Shown: piece by piece, positions 16,031 through 24,863 of the stretch
Layout: every line of letters begins with the position of its first letter
Position numbering within the stretch: position 1 is the first letter of the stretch
From: Treponema zioleckii
Lineage (GTDB): Bacteria; Spirochaetota; Spirochaetia; Treponematales; Treponemataceae
Direction of reading: 5' to 3'
DNA length: 51,629 nt
Assembly: GCF_014737315.1 (NCBI RefSeq)
Contig: NZ_JPUF01000023.1
Span: 1-51,629 of the forward strand
Notes under the pieces: model-generated
Told to the model about the DNA's origin: nothing
The model's input: only the letters and a program-made list of their open reading frames with translations
Database searches by the model: none
Program-made: the position numbers and the translations under genes

Positions 16031-16780
16031 ATGAACATTGTCATATTTACTGGCGGTTATGCCCCAAAAGCGGAGTTGACTGTAGATTTTTTTAAGACTC
16101 ACAAACCTGATTTTGTGATTTCTGCTGATTCTGGACTGGAAACGTTTGAAACGTACAGTGAGTTTTTTAATTCTTTGCCGGAAAAACTTTTTTTATCTGA
16201 GCCAAATCTGATTTTAGGGGACTGGGACAGTCTTTCTCAAAAGTCTATTCTAAAAAAATATCCGTCACAGATAATAGAAAATTTTAATGTAGATAAGGAT
16301 TATACTGATACGGAATTGGCACTGGAAAGAGCGCATGAAAAACTTGGGACGATTTCTAAAAACAACAAGGCTGATTCTGATATGATCATATTGGTCGGAG
16401 CCGGAGGCGGAAGCCGAATAGATCACCTTCTTGCCGTTTTTGATTTGTTTTCTACAGATTTAAAACCTGATGTCTGGCTTTCTGGCGAGCAATTTTTGTA
16501 TTTTCTTCCAAAAGAAAGTTCCGTAAAAATTTTCGATTTAAAAAATGATGACATTGTTTCTGTTCTTCGTCTTTCAAATTCGCGCGCTGGCGGAAAAGTT
16601 TGCTCTAACGGCCTTGAATGGGAAGGCGGACTTTTTAGGTCTGAAGGTGTTCCTAGTCTGAGCAACAGAATTTCTAAGGAATACTTTTTAAAAAACTTGC
16701 CGGTTTCAATAAAAACGCTGGAAAGTGATTTTGTGCTCGTTCTTCCGTATTCAGCCCGCTTGGAGTGGGAAAGTTTTTAA
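16031..16780 (+). CDS. thiN: Thiamine pyrophosphokinase
   Basis: Cytoplasmic enzyme transferring pyrophosphate from ATP to thiamine to make TPP. The 249 residues have the catalytic-domain motifs SADSGLETF (about 36), LILGDWDS (about 61), KDYTDTELAL (about 95) and GAGGGSRIDHLLA (about 121). The C-terminal beta-sandwich carries G-L-E-W followed by S-N-R-I-S, where the family binds thiamine. GAGG lies about 10 nt before the ATG. No TPP riboswitch is seen in the short upstream gap. The stop overlaps the end of the convergent downstream gene by 4 nt. Confidence 0.9.
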   Translation: MNIVIFTGGYAPKAELTVDFFKTHKPDFVISADSGLETFETYSEFFNSLPEKLFLSEPNLILGDWDSLSQKSILKKYPSQIIENFNVDKDYTDTELALERAHEKLGTISKNNKADSDMIILVGAGGGSRIDHLLAVFDLFSTDLKPDVWLSGEQFLYFLPKESSVKIFDLKNDDIVSVLRLSNSRAGGKVCSNGLEWEGGLFRSEGVPSLSNRISKEYFLKNLPVSIKTLESDFVLVLPYSARLEWESF

Positions 16781-17325
16781 AAGCCTTCCGAGGCTGATTT
16801 TAACGAAATTGCGATGATTCCTATTGCACTTGAAAATACAATTAAAAACACAAAAAAAATGATGTAAATGGCGAAAAATATTCTTTTTTCGGTAAAGAAG
16901 AATATTATCGACTGAATTATCGCAATAAAACTGTCCAGCACGAGGACGATTGAAGTTAAGGTAATCATAAAAAGGATTGCCCGCAAGTTTGAATCCAAAA
17001 AGTGCTGAAAGTTTCCGATTACAAAGTACGTGCTGAACGCAAGCAATAGAAAAAACAGAAGAAAAACTGAGCGGCGGGTGAGACGGAACAAAAGTGGCCT
17101 AAAATTCTTTTTTGAGAGGAATAGAAACGGAATGGGAATTCCTTTTGCCGATTCAAGTTCTTCGTAAAAGTCAGTTTCGTCATTTTCGTCGTCTTCGTTT
17201 TGGATTGAACTTTCGTCCAGAATAAAAGAATCTGAAACCGTTTCGGACGGAGCTTTCGAGCCTTCTTGCGGGTGAATCGGAGTGAGTTCTTCAATTTTGT
17301 CTGTTTTTTCAGATTCTGTATCCAT
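16777..17325 (-). CDS. Hypothetical membrane protein
   Basis: The 182 residues split into an acidic, Glu/Asp/Ser-rich cytoplasmic N-terminal half (about 1-65) and a membrane half with about three to four hydrophobic helices: one starting at SVFLLFFLLLAFS, a second at AILFMITLTSIVLVLDSFIAII, and a third at FFAIYIIFFVFLIVFSSAIGIIAISL. I do not recognise a family. It overlaps thiN by 4 nt tail-to-tail. No clear Shine-Dalgarno sequence precedes the ATG at 17325; a TAAAAT box lies about 15 nt upstream. Confidence 0.65.
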   Translation of the reverse strand: MDTESEKTDKIEELTPIHPQEGSKAPSETVSDSFILDESSIQNEDDENDETDFYEELESAKGIPIPFLFLSKKNFRPLLFRLTRRSVFLLFFLLLAFSTYFVIGNFQHFLDSNLRAILFMITLTSIVLVLDSFIAIIQSIIFFFTEKRIFFAIYIIFFVFLIVFSSAIGIIAISLKSASEGF

Positions 17326-17422
17326 ATCAACAATTGTCTAATTTTATCAATTTTTTTATGATTTAGGAATAAGGAAATCTCTTAAAAAACAAATTCGAAC
17401 TGTTTTTAGAGCAATCATAAGA

Positions 17423-17457
17423 GAACTTCGAAAAATTAATAGATTTTTTCGGAGTTC
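17423..17457. repeat. Inverted repeat upstream of aroH
   Basis: GAACTTCGAAAAAT pairs with ATTTTTTCGGAGTTC through wobbles around a short AT loop, 25 bp before the aroH start and just upstream of its AGGAG. It may be a regulatory stem or the terminator of an unseen transcript. It resembles the 10305-10343 dyad only in its TTCGAA-type core. Confidence 0.45.
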
Positions 17458-17481
17458 CCATAAATCTTTAGGAGTTTTTTT

Positions 17482-17886
17482 ATGGCAAAAGTTTTGTGTG
17501 CTCTCCGCGGTGCCACGGGAGCTGAGAATACAATTGAATCAATCACGAAGACAGTTGGCGAAATGTGTGAGAAGTTGTTTGAAAATAATGCAGTCTCAAT
17601 GGAAGACGTTGTTTCGCTTCATTTTACGATAACAGACGATTTGACTGCGATGAATCCTGCTGCTGCCTTGAGAAAGAGCGGTATAAAATTTGATGTTTCA
17701 AAACTCGCTCTGTTTTGCAGCCAGGAACCTAAAATCGATAATTCCCCAGAGCGCATGATAAGAGTTTTGCTCACATGCTACAAAGAGGATTCTTCCGAAA
17801 AAAAACACGTTTATATTAACGGTGCCGAAAAATTGCGTCCGGATTTTGACAAAAAAATAAAAAAATTAAATAAAAATCAAAAATGA
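17482..17886 (+). CDS. aroH: Chorismate mutase, AroH type
   Basis: Converts chorismate to prephenate for Phe/Tyr synthesis in the cytoplasm. The 134 residues fit the monofunctional AroH (trimeric alpha/beta) class. They show LRGATGAENT with the active-site Arg (about residue 8-9), EDVVSLHFTITDDL, LFCSQEPKI with the family's Gln-Glu pair, RMIRVLL with the second active-site Arg, and HVYINGAEKLRPD at the C-terminus. AGGAG precedes the ATG. No other shikimate gene is in the window. The tRNA-Thr promoter begins 3 nt after the stop. Confidence 0.88.
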   Translation: MAKVLCALRGATGAENTIESITKTVGEMCEKLFENNAVSMEDVVSLHFTITDDLTAMNPAAALRKSGIKFDVSKLALFCSQEPKIDNSPERMIRVLLTCYKEDSSEKKHVYINGAEKLRPDFDKKIKKLNKNQK

Positions 17887-17889
17887 TTA

Positions 17890-17918
17890 TTGACATTTTT
17901 TTTAGAAAAATATAGTAT
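17890..17918 (+). promoter_or_regulatory. tRNA-Thr/tRNA-Tyr promoter
   Basis: Perfect TTGACA, a 17-nt spacer and TAGTAT. The predicted start is at about 17925, 20 nt before tRNA-Thr. It is one of the strongest promoters in the window. Confidence 0.8.
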
Positions 17919-17946
17919 GTCATACGTTCGCTATTGAACGAACGAT

Positions 17947-18019
17947 GCTGCCTTAGCTCAGCTGGTAGAGCACGTGATTTGTAATCTCGGGGTCGTGGGT
18001 CCAAGTCCTACAGGCAGCT
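17947..18019 (+). tRNA. tRNA-Thr(TGT)
   Basis: Cloverleaf with a 7-bp acceptor GCTGCCT/AGGCAGC, D-arm GCTC/GAGC, anticodon loop TTTGTAA (anticodon TGT) and T-arm GTGGG/CCTAC. CCA is not encoded. Two oddities: position 55 in the T loop is C (loop TCCAAGT), and the anticodon stem has a T-T mismatch at 29:41. It shares a transcript with tRNA-Tyr. Confidence 0.9.
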
Positions 18020-18040
18020 TTCTTCTGAAAAAGAAGTTTC

Positions 18041-18122
18041 GGGGAGTTCGCATAGCGGCAATTGCGGCGGACTGTAAATCCGCTCCCTATCGGGTTCGGG
18101 GGTCCGAGTCCCTCACTCCCCA
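18041..18122 (+). tRNA. tRNA-Tyr(GTA)
   Basis: Acceptor GGGGAGT/ACTCCCC, anticodon GTA in CTGTAAA, and a long class II variable arm as expected for bacterial tRNA-Tyr. Discriminator A; no encoded CCA. The T loop reads TCCGAGT, so C55 again replaces the usual T. Confidence 0.92.
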
Positions 18123-18123
18123 T

Positions 18124-18163
18124 AAGCCTTGGATAATTTTTGTGATTATTCAAGGCTTTTTTT
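18124..18163 (+). terminator. tRNA operon terminator
   Basis: AAGCCTTGGATAAT pairs with ATTATTCAAGGCTT (one wobble) and is followed by a run of T. Confidence 0.85.
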
Positions 18164-18299
18164 ATTGTTTTGAAAACTTTTCAAACTGGCTTACGAAAAA
18201 AAATATATCTTTTTAGACATTGCTTTAATAATGTGTTAAGATTAAAGAATGGTTATTTTTTACTAATCGCAAAAGTTTATTTAATAAGAGATTTAATTT

Positions 18300-18767
18300 A
18301 TGTTTTATGAAAAAGGTTTAAAATTTTCTTGCAATAGATGTTCTGGTTGCTGTCGGCTCAGTCCTGGTTATGTTTACCTTTCCTGGTCAGATTTGACAAA
18401 TCTGTGTCGTTGGTTTAAAGTTTCATTTGAGGAATTCGTAAAAGTATATTGCCGTTGGGTTCAGTATTACGATGATTCGGAAGTTCTCTGTTTAAAAGAA
18501 AAAACGAATTATGACTGTATTCTTTGGAAAACAGGCGTGGGGTGCGAAGCATACGAGAATAGACCGGTGCAATGTTCTACATTTCCGTTCTGGACTTGGA
18601 TGCTAGAGAGCGAAAAAGTTTGGAACGAATGTGCTTCGGATTGTCCTGGAATAAATGCTGCCGATGGAAAACTTTGGTCAAAAGAAGAAATTGAACAACA
18701 GCGAAATGCTTATGAGAATAATAAGCCTATACATAAAAATGAATTTTACAGCAGGATGGTGAAGTAA
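18300..18767 (+). CDS. YkgJ-family cysteine-cluster protein
   Basis: The 155 residues include the signature C-x2-C-x2-CC (CNRCSGCC, residues 11-18) and further cysteines in C-I-L-W, GCEAYENRPVQCSTFPFW and C-x3-C. This is the pattern of the YkgJ/Fe-S-oxidoreductase-like family, thought to bind zinc or an Fe-S cluster. The biochemical role of the family is unsettled. The MBL-fold gene starts 1 nt after its stop, so the pair is co-translated. The start is supported by the position of the motif; the ribosome binding site is weak. Confidence 0.75.
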   Translation: MFYEKGLKFSCNRCSGCCRLSPGYVYLSWSDLTNLCRWFKVSFEEFVKVYCRWVQYYDDSEVLCLKEKTNYDCILWKTGVGCEAYENRPVQCSTFPFWTWMLESEKVWNECASDCPGINAADGKLWSKEEIEQQRNAYENNKPIHKNEFYSRMVK

Positions 18768-18768
18768 G

Positions 18769-19707
18769 ATGAATATTCATTTTTGGGGGGTTCGAGGCTC
18801 TATACCAGCCCCTTTGACACCTCAGCAGATTCAGGCGAAAATTGCTGCTGCGGTTCAGAAAATCACACCAGATGATATAAAATCAAATGAGTCGCGGGAA
18901 AAATTCCTGGCTTCGCTTCCTGAATGGCTTAACGGCACTGTTGGCGGAAATACGCCTTGTGTTGAGGTTACTTCTGAGAAGGGCGACAAGTTGATTTTTG
19001 ATGCAGGCACGGGAATCCGTGTGCTGGGAAAATTGGGGCAGCCTGCATCAGATTTGCACCACAATATTTTGTTTTCCCATTTTCATTGGGATCATATTCA
19101 GGGGCTTCCGTTTTATGATGTGATTTACAACCCAAAATCATCTTTTGATATTTATTCACCGTTCGAAAAAATGGAAGATTATCTTAGACAACAGATGGTC
19201 GCACCTTATTATCCTGTTACTTTCGATGCTTTTACAAAAAATATAACTTTTCACGTGATAGAGCCGCTTGAAAAAATTCGAATTGGAGAATTTTCGATTC
19301 AGTGTGTCAGAATGAATCATCCGGGAAGTTCTTACAGCTACGCTATAACAGAAAATGGTTTTAAATTCGTTTACGCCACAGATGTTGAGTTGACGCAGGC
19401 TGATTTTGACAAATCTTCTTCTAAGGCTGTGGTCTTCCAGGATGCTGATATCCTTGTTCTGGATTCTCAGTATACGGTAGAGGAAGCGCTCCGGAAAGAA
19501 AACTGGGGGCATTCCGCGTTCTGTTATGCGATTGATTTTGCAGTGAACTGGCGAATTAAAAAACTTTATCTTTTCCATCATGAACCTACGTATGATGACA
19601 GAAAACTGAATTCAATCTTGGAATCAGCGCGTTGGTATGGTGAATATATTACGACGGACAAAGTAGAAGTTCACCTGGCAACTGAGGGGCTGGATATAAA
19701 ATTATGA
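18769..19707 (+). CDS. MBL-fold metallohydrolase (PhnP/RNase Z-like branch)
   Basis: The 312-residue metallo-beta-lactamase-fold protein begins at FWGVRGSIP, typical of the phosphodiesterase-like branch. The metal motif is SHFHWDHIQGLP (about 102), with a later MNHPG and an Asp in YATDVE, and a final HHEP near 266. This set supports a dinuclear metal site cleaving a phosphodiester or similar bond. The substrate is unknown. The loop between GSIPAPLTPQQI and GGNTPC is longer than usual (about 55 residues). Its TGA overlaps the ATG of the next small ORF (ATGA). Confidence 0.8.
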   Translation: MNIHFWGVRGSIPAPLTPQQIQAKIAAAVQKITPDDIKSNESREKFLASLPEWLNGTVGGNTPCVEVTSEKGDKLIFDAGTGIRVLGKLGQPASDLHHNILFSHFHWDHIQGLPFYDVIYNPKSSFDIYSPFEKMEDYLRQQMVAPYYPVTFDAFTKNITFHVIEPLEKIRIGEFSIQCVRMNHPGSSYSYAITENGFKFVYATDVELTQADFDKSSSKAVVFQDADILVLDSQYTVEEALRKENWGHSAFCYAIDFAVNWRIKKLYLFHHEPTYDDRKLNSILESARWYGEYITTDKVEVHLATEGLDIKL

Positions 19708-19916
19708 TAGATACTGGAAAATTGGACAATGCGAGCGGTGAGGGGAAAAAATCGTTTCATTATGATTTTTCTCCTGCTGAGGTAAAAAGCTTGGCAAAAT
19801 TTTTTCGATACTATCAGTCTGAATTACCGGAAATATTAACGAAATTTTCATATTCTGTTGAACAGGTTGTTTATAGCTATCTTTCAATAGAAGAGGCAGA
19901 AGAGTTTTTTTCATGA
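19704..19916 (+). CDS. Small hypothetical protein, translationally coupled
   Basis: A 70-residue ORF joined by ATGA overlaps to the MBL-fold gene before it and to mltG after it. The double overlap argues for a real gene. The product is soluble and acidic at both ends, with helical segments around FSPAEVKSLAKFFRYYQ and SYLSIEEAEEFF. I recognise no domain. It may belong to the mltG-dnaG-rpoD transcript. Confidence 0.6.
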   Translation: MIDTGKLDNASGEGKKSFHYDFSPAEVKSLAKFFRYYQSELPEILTKFSYSVEQVVYSYLSIEEAEEFFS

Positions 19917-20992
19917 AAAAAAGTATAAAAATCCTATTGGTCGTTTTTTTTGCGTTGGTCGTTAGTTTTGTTTGTGCCGGGCTGGCACTTTGCTGTCATG
20001 TTAAAAGTCAGTTGCGTCCTTTGGCCGCGAAGAATTCCGCCGAAATCGTTGTGATTGACAAATTTGCTGTAAATAAAGGTGATACTTTTAGGACTGTTGC
20101 ATCGGACTTGAAAAAAGCTGGTCTCATTCGATCGGAAGATGTCTTTTATTATGCGACGCGATTGCCGTTCGTTATTGGAATAGAAGAACCTGTCATTTTG
20201 AAGACTGGAATTTATACGCTTGACAGTTCTATGAGCACGCCTGAAATTATTCTCTTGCTTGCGTCTGGTAAGCAGCAGGCGTTTGTTAAAGTTGCTGTTC
20301 CAGAAGGTCTTACGACAAGAAAAATTTCTGTGATTATGGAGAAACACGAGGCTTGCAAGGCTGAAGATTTTATGAATGCAGTATCTTCAAAAACTTTGCT
20401 CGAAAAGTACGGAATTCACGCTTCGTCTCTCGATGGCTTTTTGTATCCTGATACATATAATTTTTCTCTTGGAATGTCTGCTGAGAATATTGTTAGTATG
20501 ATGGTTGATAATTTTTTTGACCACATCAAAAAAATTCCGAATTTTGCGGAAAAAAAACCAGATGAATTTTACAATGATTTGATTTTGGCTTCGATTGTTG
20601 AACGAGAGTATCGTTCTGCGCCAGAGGCTCCTATTATGGCGAGTGTTTTTAAGAATCGGCTTTCAATAAACATGGGGCTTGAGTCGTGTGCGACGATTGA
20701 GTACATAATCACTGAGGTTTTGGGTAAACCTCATCCAGAGCGAATTTTTTACAACGATTTGAAAATTGACAGTCCTTACAACACGTATAAATATGCAGGC
20801 CTGCCACCAACTCCAATTTCAAATCCTGGCTTTACTGCTTTGAGTGCCGTGGCTGAACCTGCCGATACTGACTACTTCTATTTTACGTTGACGGATTCCA
20901 CTGCGGGTACGCATACGTTCAGTAAAAATCAGCGTGAGCACGAAAAGGCCACTTGGGCATTTAGAACTAAAAAGGCGGCTGGGCAAAACTAG
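19913..20992 (+). CDS. mltG: Endolytic murein transglycosylase MltG
   Basis: Inner-membrane enzyme that cleaves nascent glycan strands and may set their length. The 359 residues have one N-terminal transmembrane helix (about 5-28), then a LysM-like part (VNKGDTFRTVASDLKKAGLI) and the YceG catalytic domain with LDGFLYPDTYNF and ASIVEREY, which holds the catalytic Glu at about 229-230. Y-x-G-L-P-P-T-P-I-S-N-P-G near the C-terminus is a family hallmark. The TAG stop overlaps the GTG of dnaG by one base. Confidence 0.92.
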   Translation: MKKSIKILLVVFFALVVSFVCAGLALCCHVKSQLRPLAAKNSAEIVVIDKFAVNKGDTFRTVASDLKKAGLIRSEDVFYYATRLPFVIGIEEPVILKTGIYTLDSSMSTPEIILLLASGKQQAFVKVAVPEGLTTRKISVIMEKHEACKAEDFMNAVSSKTLLEKYGIHASSLDGFLYPDTYNFSLGMSAENIVSMMVDNFFDHIKKIPNFAEKKPDEFYNDLILASIVEREYRSAPEAPIMASVFKNRLSINMGLESCATIEYIITEVLGKPHPERIFYNDLKIDSPYNTYKYAGLPPTPISNPGFTALSAVAEPADTDYFYFTLTDSTAGTHTFSKNQREHEKATWAFRTKKAAGQN

Positions 20993-22779
20993 TGGCAGAA
21001 CTTATTTCTAAGGAAACGATAGATGCGGTTTCGCGAGCGACGGATATAGTGTCGGTTGTGAGCGAATACGTGCATCTTGAGCAAAAGGGTAATCAGTGGT
21101 GGGGCTGTTGCCCTTTTCACAGCGAAAAAACACCATCTTTCTCAGTTACTCCTGATAAAAATCTTTATTACTGTTTTGGCTGTCATGCAGGCGGAAATGT
21201 AACGAAGTTTATCATGGAGATGGAAAAAATTTCTTTTCCAGAAGCCATAAAAATTCTCGCTAAAAAATCTGGTGTTCGAATTGAATATGAAAATGGTGGT
21301 GCAGAATCTTTTCAGCCTGTTGACAATACCAAAGAGTTGCTTATTGACCTTTATACGAAAGTGAGCGGTTCTTTTCATTATTTGCTTACTCAGACGCAGG
21401 AGGGAAAGTCTGCGCTGGGATATATTCTTTCACGCGGACTTTCAATGGAGACTATCGAGAAATTTAAGCTCGGATATTCGCCTGCGAACCGCAGATGGCT
21501 GAAAGTTTTTCTTCGTCAAAAAAAATATAGCGATGAGTTCTTGGAAAAATCGGGGCTTTTCAGTAAAAAATATCCCGATGTTGCTTTTTTTTCAGACAGA
21601 CTCATGTTTCCTATATTCGACAGGCATGGCCAGGTCGTGGCTTTTGGTGGACGCCGCCTCAGGGAAGACGAGGAGGGGATGAAGTCCCCGAAGTATCTTA
21701 ATTCTGGTGATTTGATTCAATATAAAAAAGGCGAAACTTTGTACGCTTTTAATTTTGCAAAAAATTCTATCCAAAAAGAAAAGAAAGTTATTTTTTGTGA
21801 AGGCTATATGGATTGCATTGCCTATCATCAATGTGGGATTACTTATGCCGTTGCACCATTGGGGACAGCTCTTACTGACGAGCAGATAAAGCTTGTAAAA
21901 GGGTTCGTGAACGAAATCCTTCTTTCGTTTGACAGTGACGGAGCCGGTCAAAATGCTACGAAAAGAGCGATTCTGATGTGCCGTCAACATAATATCACCG
22001 CAAAAGTAATAAAATTGCAGGGCGGTAAGGATCCTGCGGAAATTATGCTGAAATTTGGTAAAGAAAGCTTGACGAATGATATAAACTGTGCTATACTAGA
22101 TAGTGATTATCTTCTAAAATCATTGGCGCAAGAGTTTCCGGTAGACACACCAGAGGGAAAAGTAAAAGCCTGTTTGGGCTTTTTTTCGTATATTGATGCG
22201 CTGCAAACTGATATTCAGAAGGAATCATGTCTGGAATTGGTCAGCCAGACTTTTAAAATTTCTATGGAAGCTGTTAGGAGGGATTACCTTAATCGTGATT
22301 CTGCGCGAAACCGCAGCTTCTCGGAAACTGTCGATGATAAGATTGAAACTTCAATAAAAGTCAATGCTGAATTGCGCACGTTGTTGGCTGTGCTTTCTGA
22401 TACCTCAAAGTTTGAGATGATGATAGAAGAAATCTCTGATTCTGATTTTGAGGATCCTGTAGCTCGAAATATGTTCAGTATTCTGAAACAGTGCTATCAG
22501 CAGGACAATCTTTCTTTTGAGGCGGTTGTGAATCATTGTCAGGACAATAGTTTGCAACAGTTTATAATTGGCACTATAGCATCTGGCGAGTTTAAAACAA
22601 ATACGGAACAGATGATAAAAGACGGAATTGCCATGATAAAAAATAAGAGCCTTGAGAAAAAGCGGGATGACCTTCTCGAAAAAATCGAAGAACAACAACG
22701 AATGTCTCCGCAAAATATTGAGGAATTAAAACGGCTCATTGCAGAAAAAATGGATATCGACCGAAAATTAAAACAATAA
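20992..22779 (+). CDS. dnaG: DNA primase
   Basis: Makes the RNA primers for replication. The 595 residues show a CHC2 zinc finger (CPFH then CFGC, about 41-63), the catalytic-core N-part, and a TOPRIM domain with FCEGYMDC (about 267) and SFDSDGAG (about 308). The C-terminal helicase-binding part is helical (EKKRDDLLEKIEEQQR). The start is GTG at 20992, overlapping the mltG stop, so translational coupling is likely. rpoD follows 77 nt later, the usual macromolecular-synthesis order. Confidence 0.95.
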   Translation: MAELISKETIDAVSRATDIVSVVSEYVHLEQKGNQWWGCCPFHSEKTPSFSVTPDKNLYYCFGCHAGGNVTKFIMEMEKISFPEAIKILAKKSGVRIEYENGGAESFQPVDNTKELLIDLYTKVSGSFHYLLTQTQEGKSALGYILSRGLSMETIEKFKLGYSPANRRWLKVFLRQKKYSDEFLEKSGLFSKKYPDVAFFSDRLMFPIFDRHGQVVAFGGRRLREDEEGMKSPKYLNSGDLIQYKKGETLYAFNFAKNSIQKEKKVIFCEGYMDCIAYHQCGITYAVAPLGTALTDEQIKLVKGFVNEILLSFDSDGAGQNATKRAILMCRQHNITAKVIKLQGGKDPAEIMLKFGKESLTNDINCAILDSDYLLKSLAQEFPVDTPEGKVKACLGFFSYIDALQTDIQKESCLELVSQTFKISMEAVRRDYLNRDSARNRSFSETVDDKIETSIKVNAELRTLLAVLSDTSKFEMMIEEISDSDFEDPVARNMFSILKQCYQQDNLSFEAVVNHCQDNSLQQFIIGTIASGEFKTNTEQMIKDGIAMIKNKSLEKKRDDLLEKIEEQQRMSPQNIEELKRLIAEKMDIDRKLKQ

Positions 22780-22856
22780 CTAGTTAAAATTTTGCAAGGC
22801 TATTATGTATGGCTTTGTTGAATTTAGTTTTTTAAACTTATAAGGATTAAAAAAGA

Positions 22857-24635
22857 ATGGATCAGGAATTAGATCCAGTTGTACAAAAACTGCTGGATTA
22901 CGCTAAAGACAAACAGATTATTTCATGGGAAGAGATTAATGAAATTCTGGGGCAGGATTTTGTAAATTCGCCAAAAATGGAAGAAGTCCTTCAGGTTTTA
23001 ACTCAAAATAACATACAGGTTATGGATGAGGATACTGATCTTGATGAGGACGAGGATGACGAGGATCTTCTCGATGATGATGACGATGCGCTTGACGGCG
23101 ATCAGAAAGATGGAGATTTGACGCGTCATCAATTGGTCAACAGCGATAAAGATTCAAGTGTTGATGATCCAATTCGCCTTTACCTGCGCGAGATTGGTAA
23201 GGAAAAGCTCCTTACCGCAGAGCAGGAAGTAAAATATTCAAAGGAAATGGAAGACGGTGAAAACATTATAAAAGATGTTATAAAAAAAGCTGGTATGATG
23301 TTGCCTGAATTCTATGACATTTCCGTAAAAGCATTCAAGAAAATCGATCCGCATGAACCTGGAAAGCCGCGTAAGGAAATTAATGAGGCTCAGGCCGAAA
23401 AACGAAGGCTTAAGAATTGTTACGGAGAGTATTTAAAGCCTATCCGTGATGATATGAAAAAATATATGCTCAAGAAAAAAGAACTTTTTGAGACGAATCA
23501 GTCTCAGGAAATTTTTGAGAGCCGTGAACTAAAGTCTTTAAGAGAGAAGATTTTACCAGAACTTCAAAAAATCGATATTCAGTCAGAAGAAATTGATAAG
23601 TTCAGTGCGAAATTTGTTGAGGCTACGCAGAAAATCGAAGGCTATTATCATAATCAAGAAAAAAAGATGAAAGAGCTCAGAATCACATCTTCTGCTGAGC
23701 TCCGAAGTCTTGGACGTAGACTTGCGATTCATTCTGAGGCAGTGAAACTTGAGCAAGAACTCGGACTTTCCAGTGATGAAATCCGTGATGTTTATACGCA
23801 GATTCAAAAAATCGACAGAAAGCTCCGCCGCATGGAGTATGATTTTGAGAATAGCGTGGATGAGATTCTTGAAATGGCTCGTGAGATCGAAGACGGTAGG
23901 GTTAAACTTGAAGTCGCAAAAAATCATTTGATAAATGCTAACCTTCGACTTGTTGTTTCTATCGCAAAAAAATATACGAACCGTGGTTTGCAGTTTTTTG
24001 ACCTTGTTCAGGAAGGAAATATTGGTCTTATAAAGGCTGTAGAAAAATTTGAATACCGAAAGGGGTATAAATTCAGTACTTATGCCACTTGGTGGATTCG
24101 TCAGGCTATTACGCGCTCAATCAGTGATCAGGCACGCACGATTCGCGTTCCTGTGCATATGATTGAACAGATTAATAAAGTTGTGCGCGAGAGCCGTCAG
24201 CTCATGCAAAAACTTGGTCGAGAACCAACAGATGAGGAAATTGCACAGCAACTTGGTTGGCCAGTTTCTCGCGTTAAGCAGGTTAAGAATGTTGCGCGCG
24301 AGCCGATTTCCCTTGAAACACCGATTGGAGAGGAAGAGGATAGCCAGCTGGGAGACTTTATTGAGGACAAAGAAGTTGAAAATCCTGCAAATCAAACTGC
24401 GTACACGTTGTTGCAGGAGCAGCTTAAAAAAGTTTTGAACACTTTGCCACCTCGTGAGCAGGAAGTCCTAAAAATGCGATTCGGTCTTGATGATGGTTAT
24501 AGTTTGACTCTTGAAGAGGTCGGATTGTATTTTAACGTTACTCGCGAGCGAATCAGACAGATTGAGGCAAAGGCCTTGAGACGGCTTCGACACCCAAGAC
24601 GGGCGAGCGGTCTTAGGGATTATATCGAGACGTAA
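22857..24635 (+). CDS. rpoD: RNA polymerase primary sigma factor RpoD (sigma-70)
   Basis: Directs RNA polymerase to housekeeping promoters. The 592 residues contain region 1.1 (residues about 1-55), a very acidic Asp/Glu stretch (about 60-80), region 1.2 with [12 protein letters not shown], a helical non-conserved region of about 230 residues, region 2 ([34 protein letters not shown]), region 3 ([14 protein letters not shown]) and region 4 with the helix-turn-helix [20 protein letters not shown]. This fits the TTGACA/TATAAT-type promoters seen across the window. AAGG lies upstream of the ATG. A 14-bp hairpin follows at 24657. Confidence 0.96.
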   Translation: MDQELDPVVQKLLDYAKDKQIISWEEINEILGQDFVNSPKMEEVLQVLTQNNIQVMDEDTDLDEDEDDEDLLDDDDDALDGDQKDGDLTRHQLVNSDKDSSVDDPIRLYLREIGKEKLLTAEQEVKYSKEMEDGENIIKDVIKKAGMMLPEFYDISVKAFKKIDPHEPGKPRKEINEAQAEKRRLKNCYGEYLKPIRDDMKKYMLKKKELFETNQSQEIFESRELKSLREKILPELQKIDIQSEEIDKFSAKFVEATQKIEGYYHNQEKKMKELRITSSAELRSLGRRLAIHSEAVKLEQELGLSSDEIRDVYTQIQKIDRKLRRMEYDFENSVDEILEMAREIEDGRVKLEVAKNHLINANLRLVVSIAKKYTNRGLQFFDLVQEGNIGLIKAVEKFEYRKGYKFSTYATWWIRQAITRSISDQARTIRVPVHMIEQINKVVRESRQLMQKLGREPTDEEIAQQLGWPVSRVKQVKNVAREPISLETPIGEEEDSQLGDFIEDKEVENPANQTAYTLLQEQLKKVLNTLPPREQEVLKMRFGLDDGYSLTLEEVGLYFNVTRERIRQIEAKALRRLRHPRRASGLRDYIET

Positions 24636-24656
24636 TTTTACAGGCTGGATGTCTTG

Positions 24657-24706
24657 AAAGACAGTATTTTGTTTTTGGGTTGACTTAAAAATAAAATACT
24701 GTCTTT
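24657..24706 (+). terminator. Hairpin after rpoD (probable terminator)
   Basis: A perfect 14-bp stem, AAAGACAGTATTTT with AAAATACTGTCTTT, with a 22-nt loop, 21 nt after the rpoD stop. The T tail is weak, so termination may be partial. The rest of the 228-bp gap holds the promoter of the next gene. Confidence 0.55.
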
Positions 24707-24803
24707 GATTAAAAATATTTCATATTCCTTTCTTTAGGCAATTTTCTAAGTGTTTTTATCTATTGATTTTGAATTCTTTTTAAATAACTCGTCTTTTATT
24801 TTA

Positions 24804-24832
24804 TAGACATAAACATATAAATTTTATACAAT
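24804..24832 (+). promoter_or_regulatory. Promoter of the coiled-coil zinc-ribbon gene
   Basis: TAGACA, a 17-nt spacer and TACAAT, each 5/6 to the sigma-70 consensus, 31 nt before the ATG at 24864. Confidence 0.65.
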
Positions 24833-24863
24833 TACATGCTAGATTTCAATTGAGGTTTTTTGT

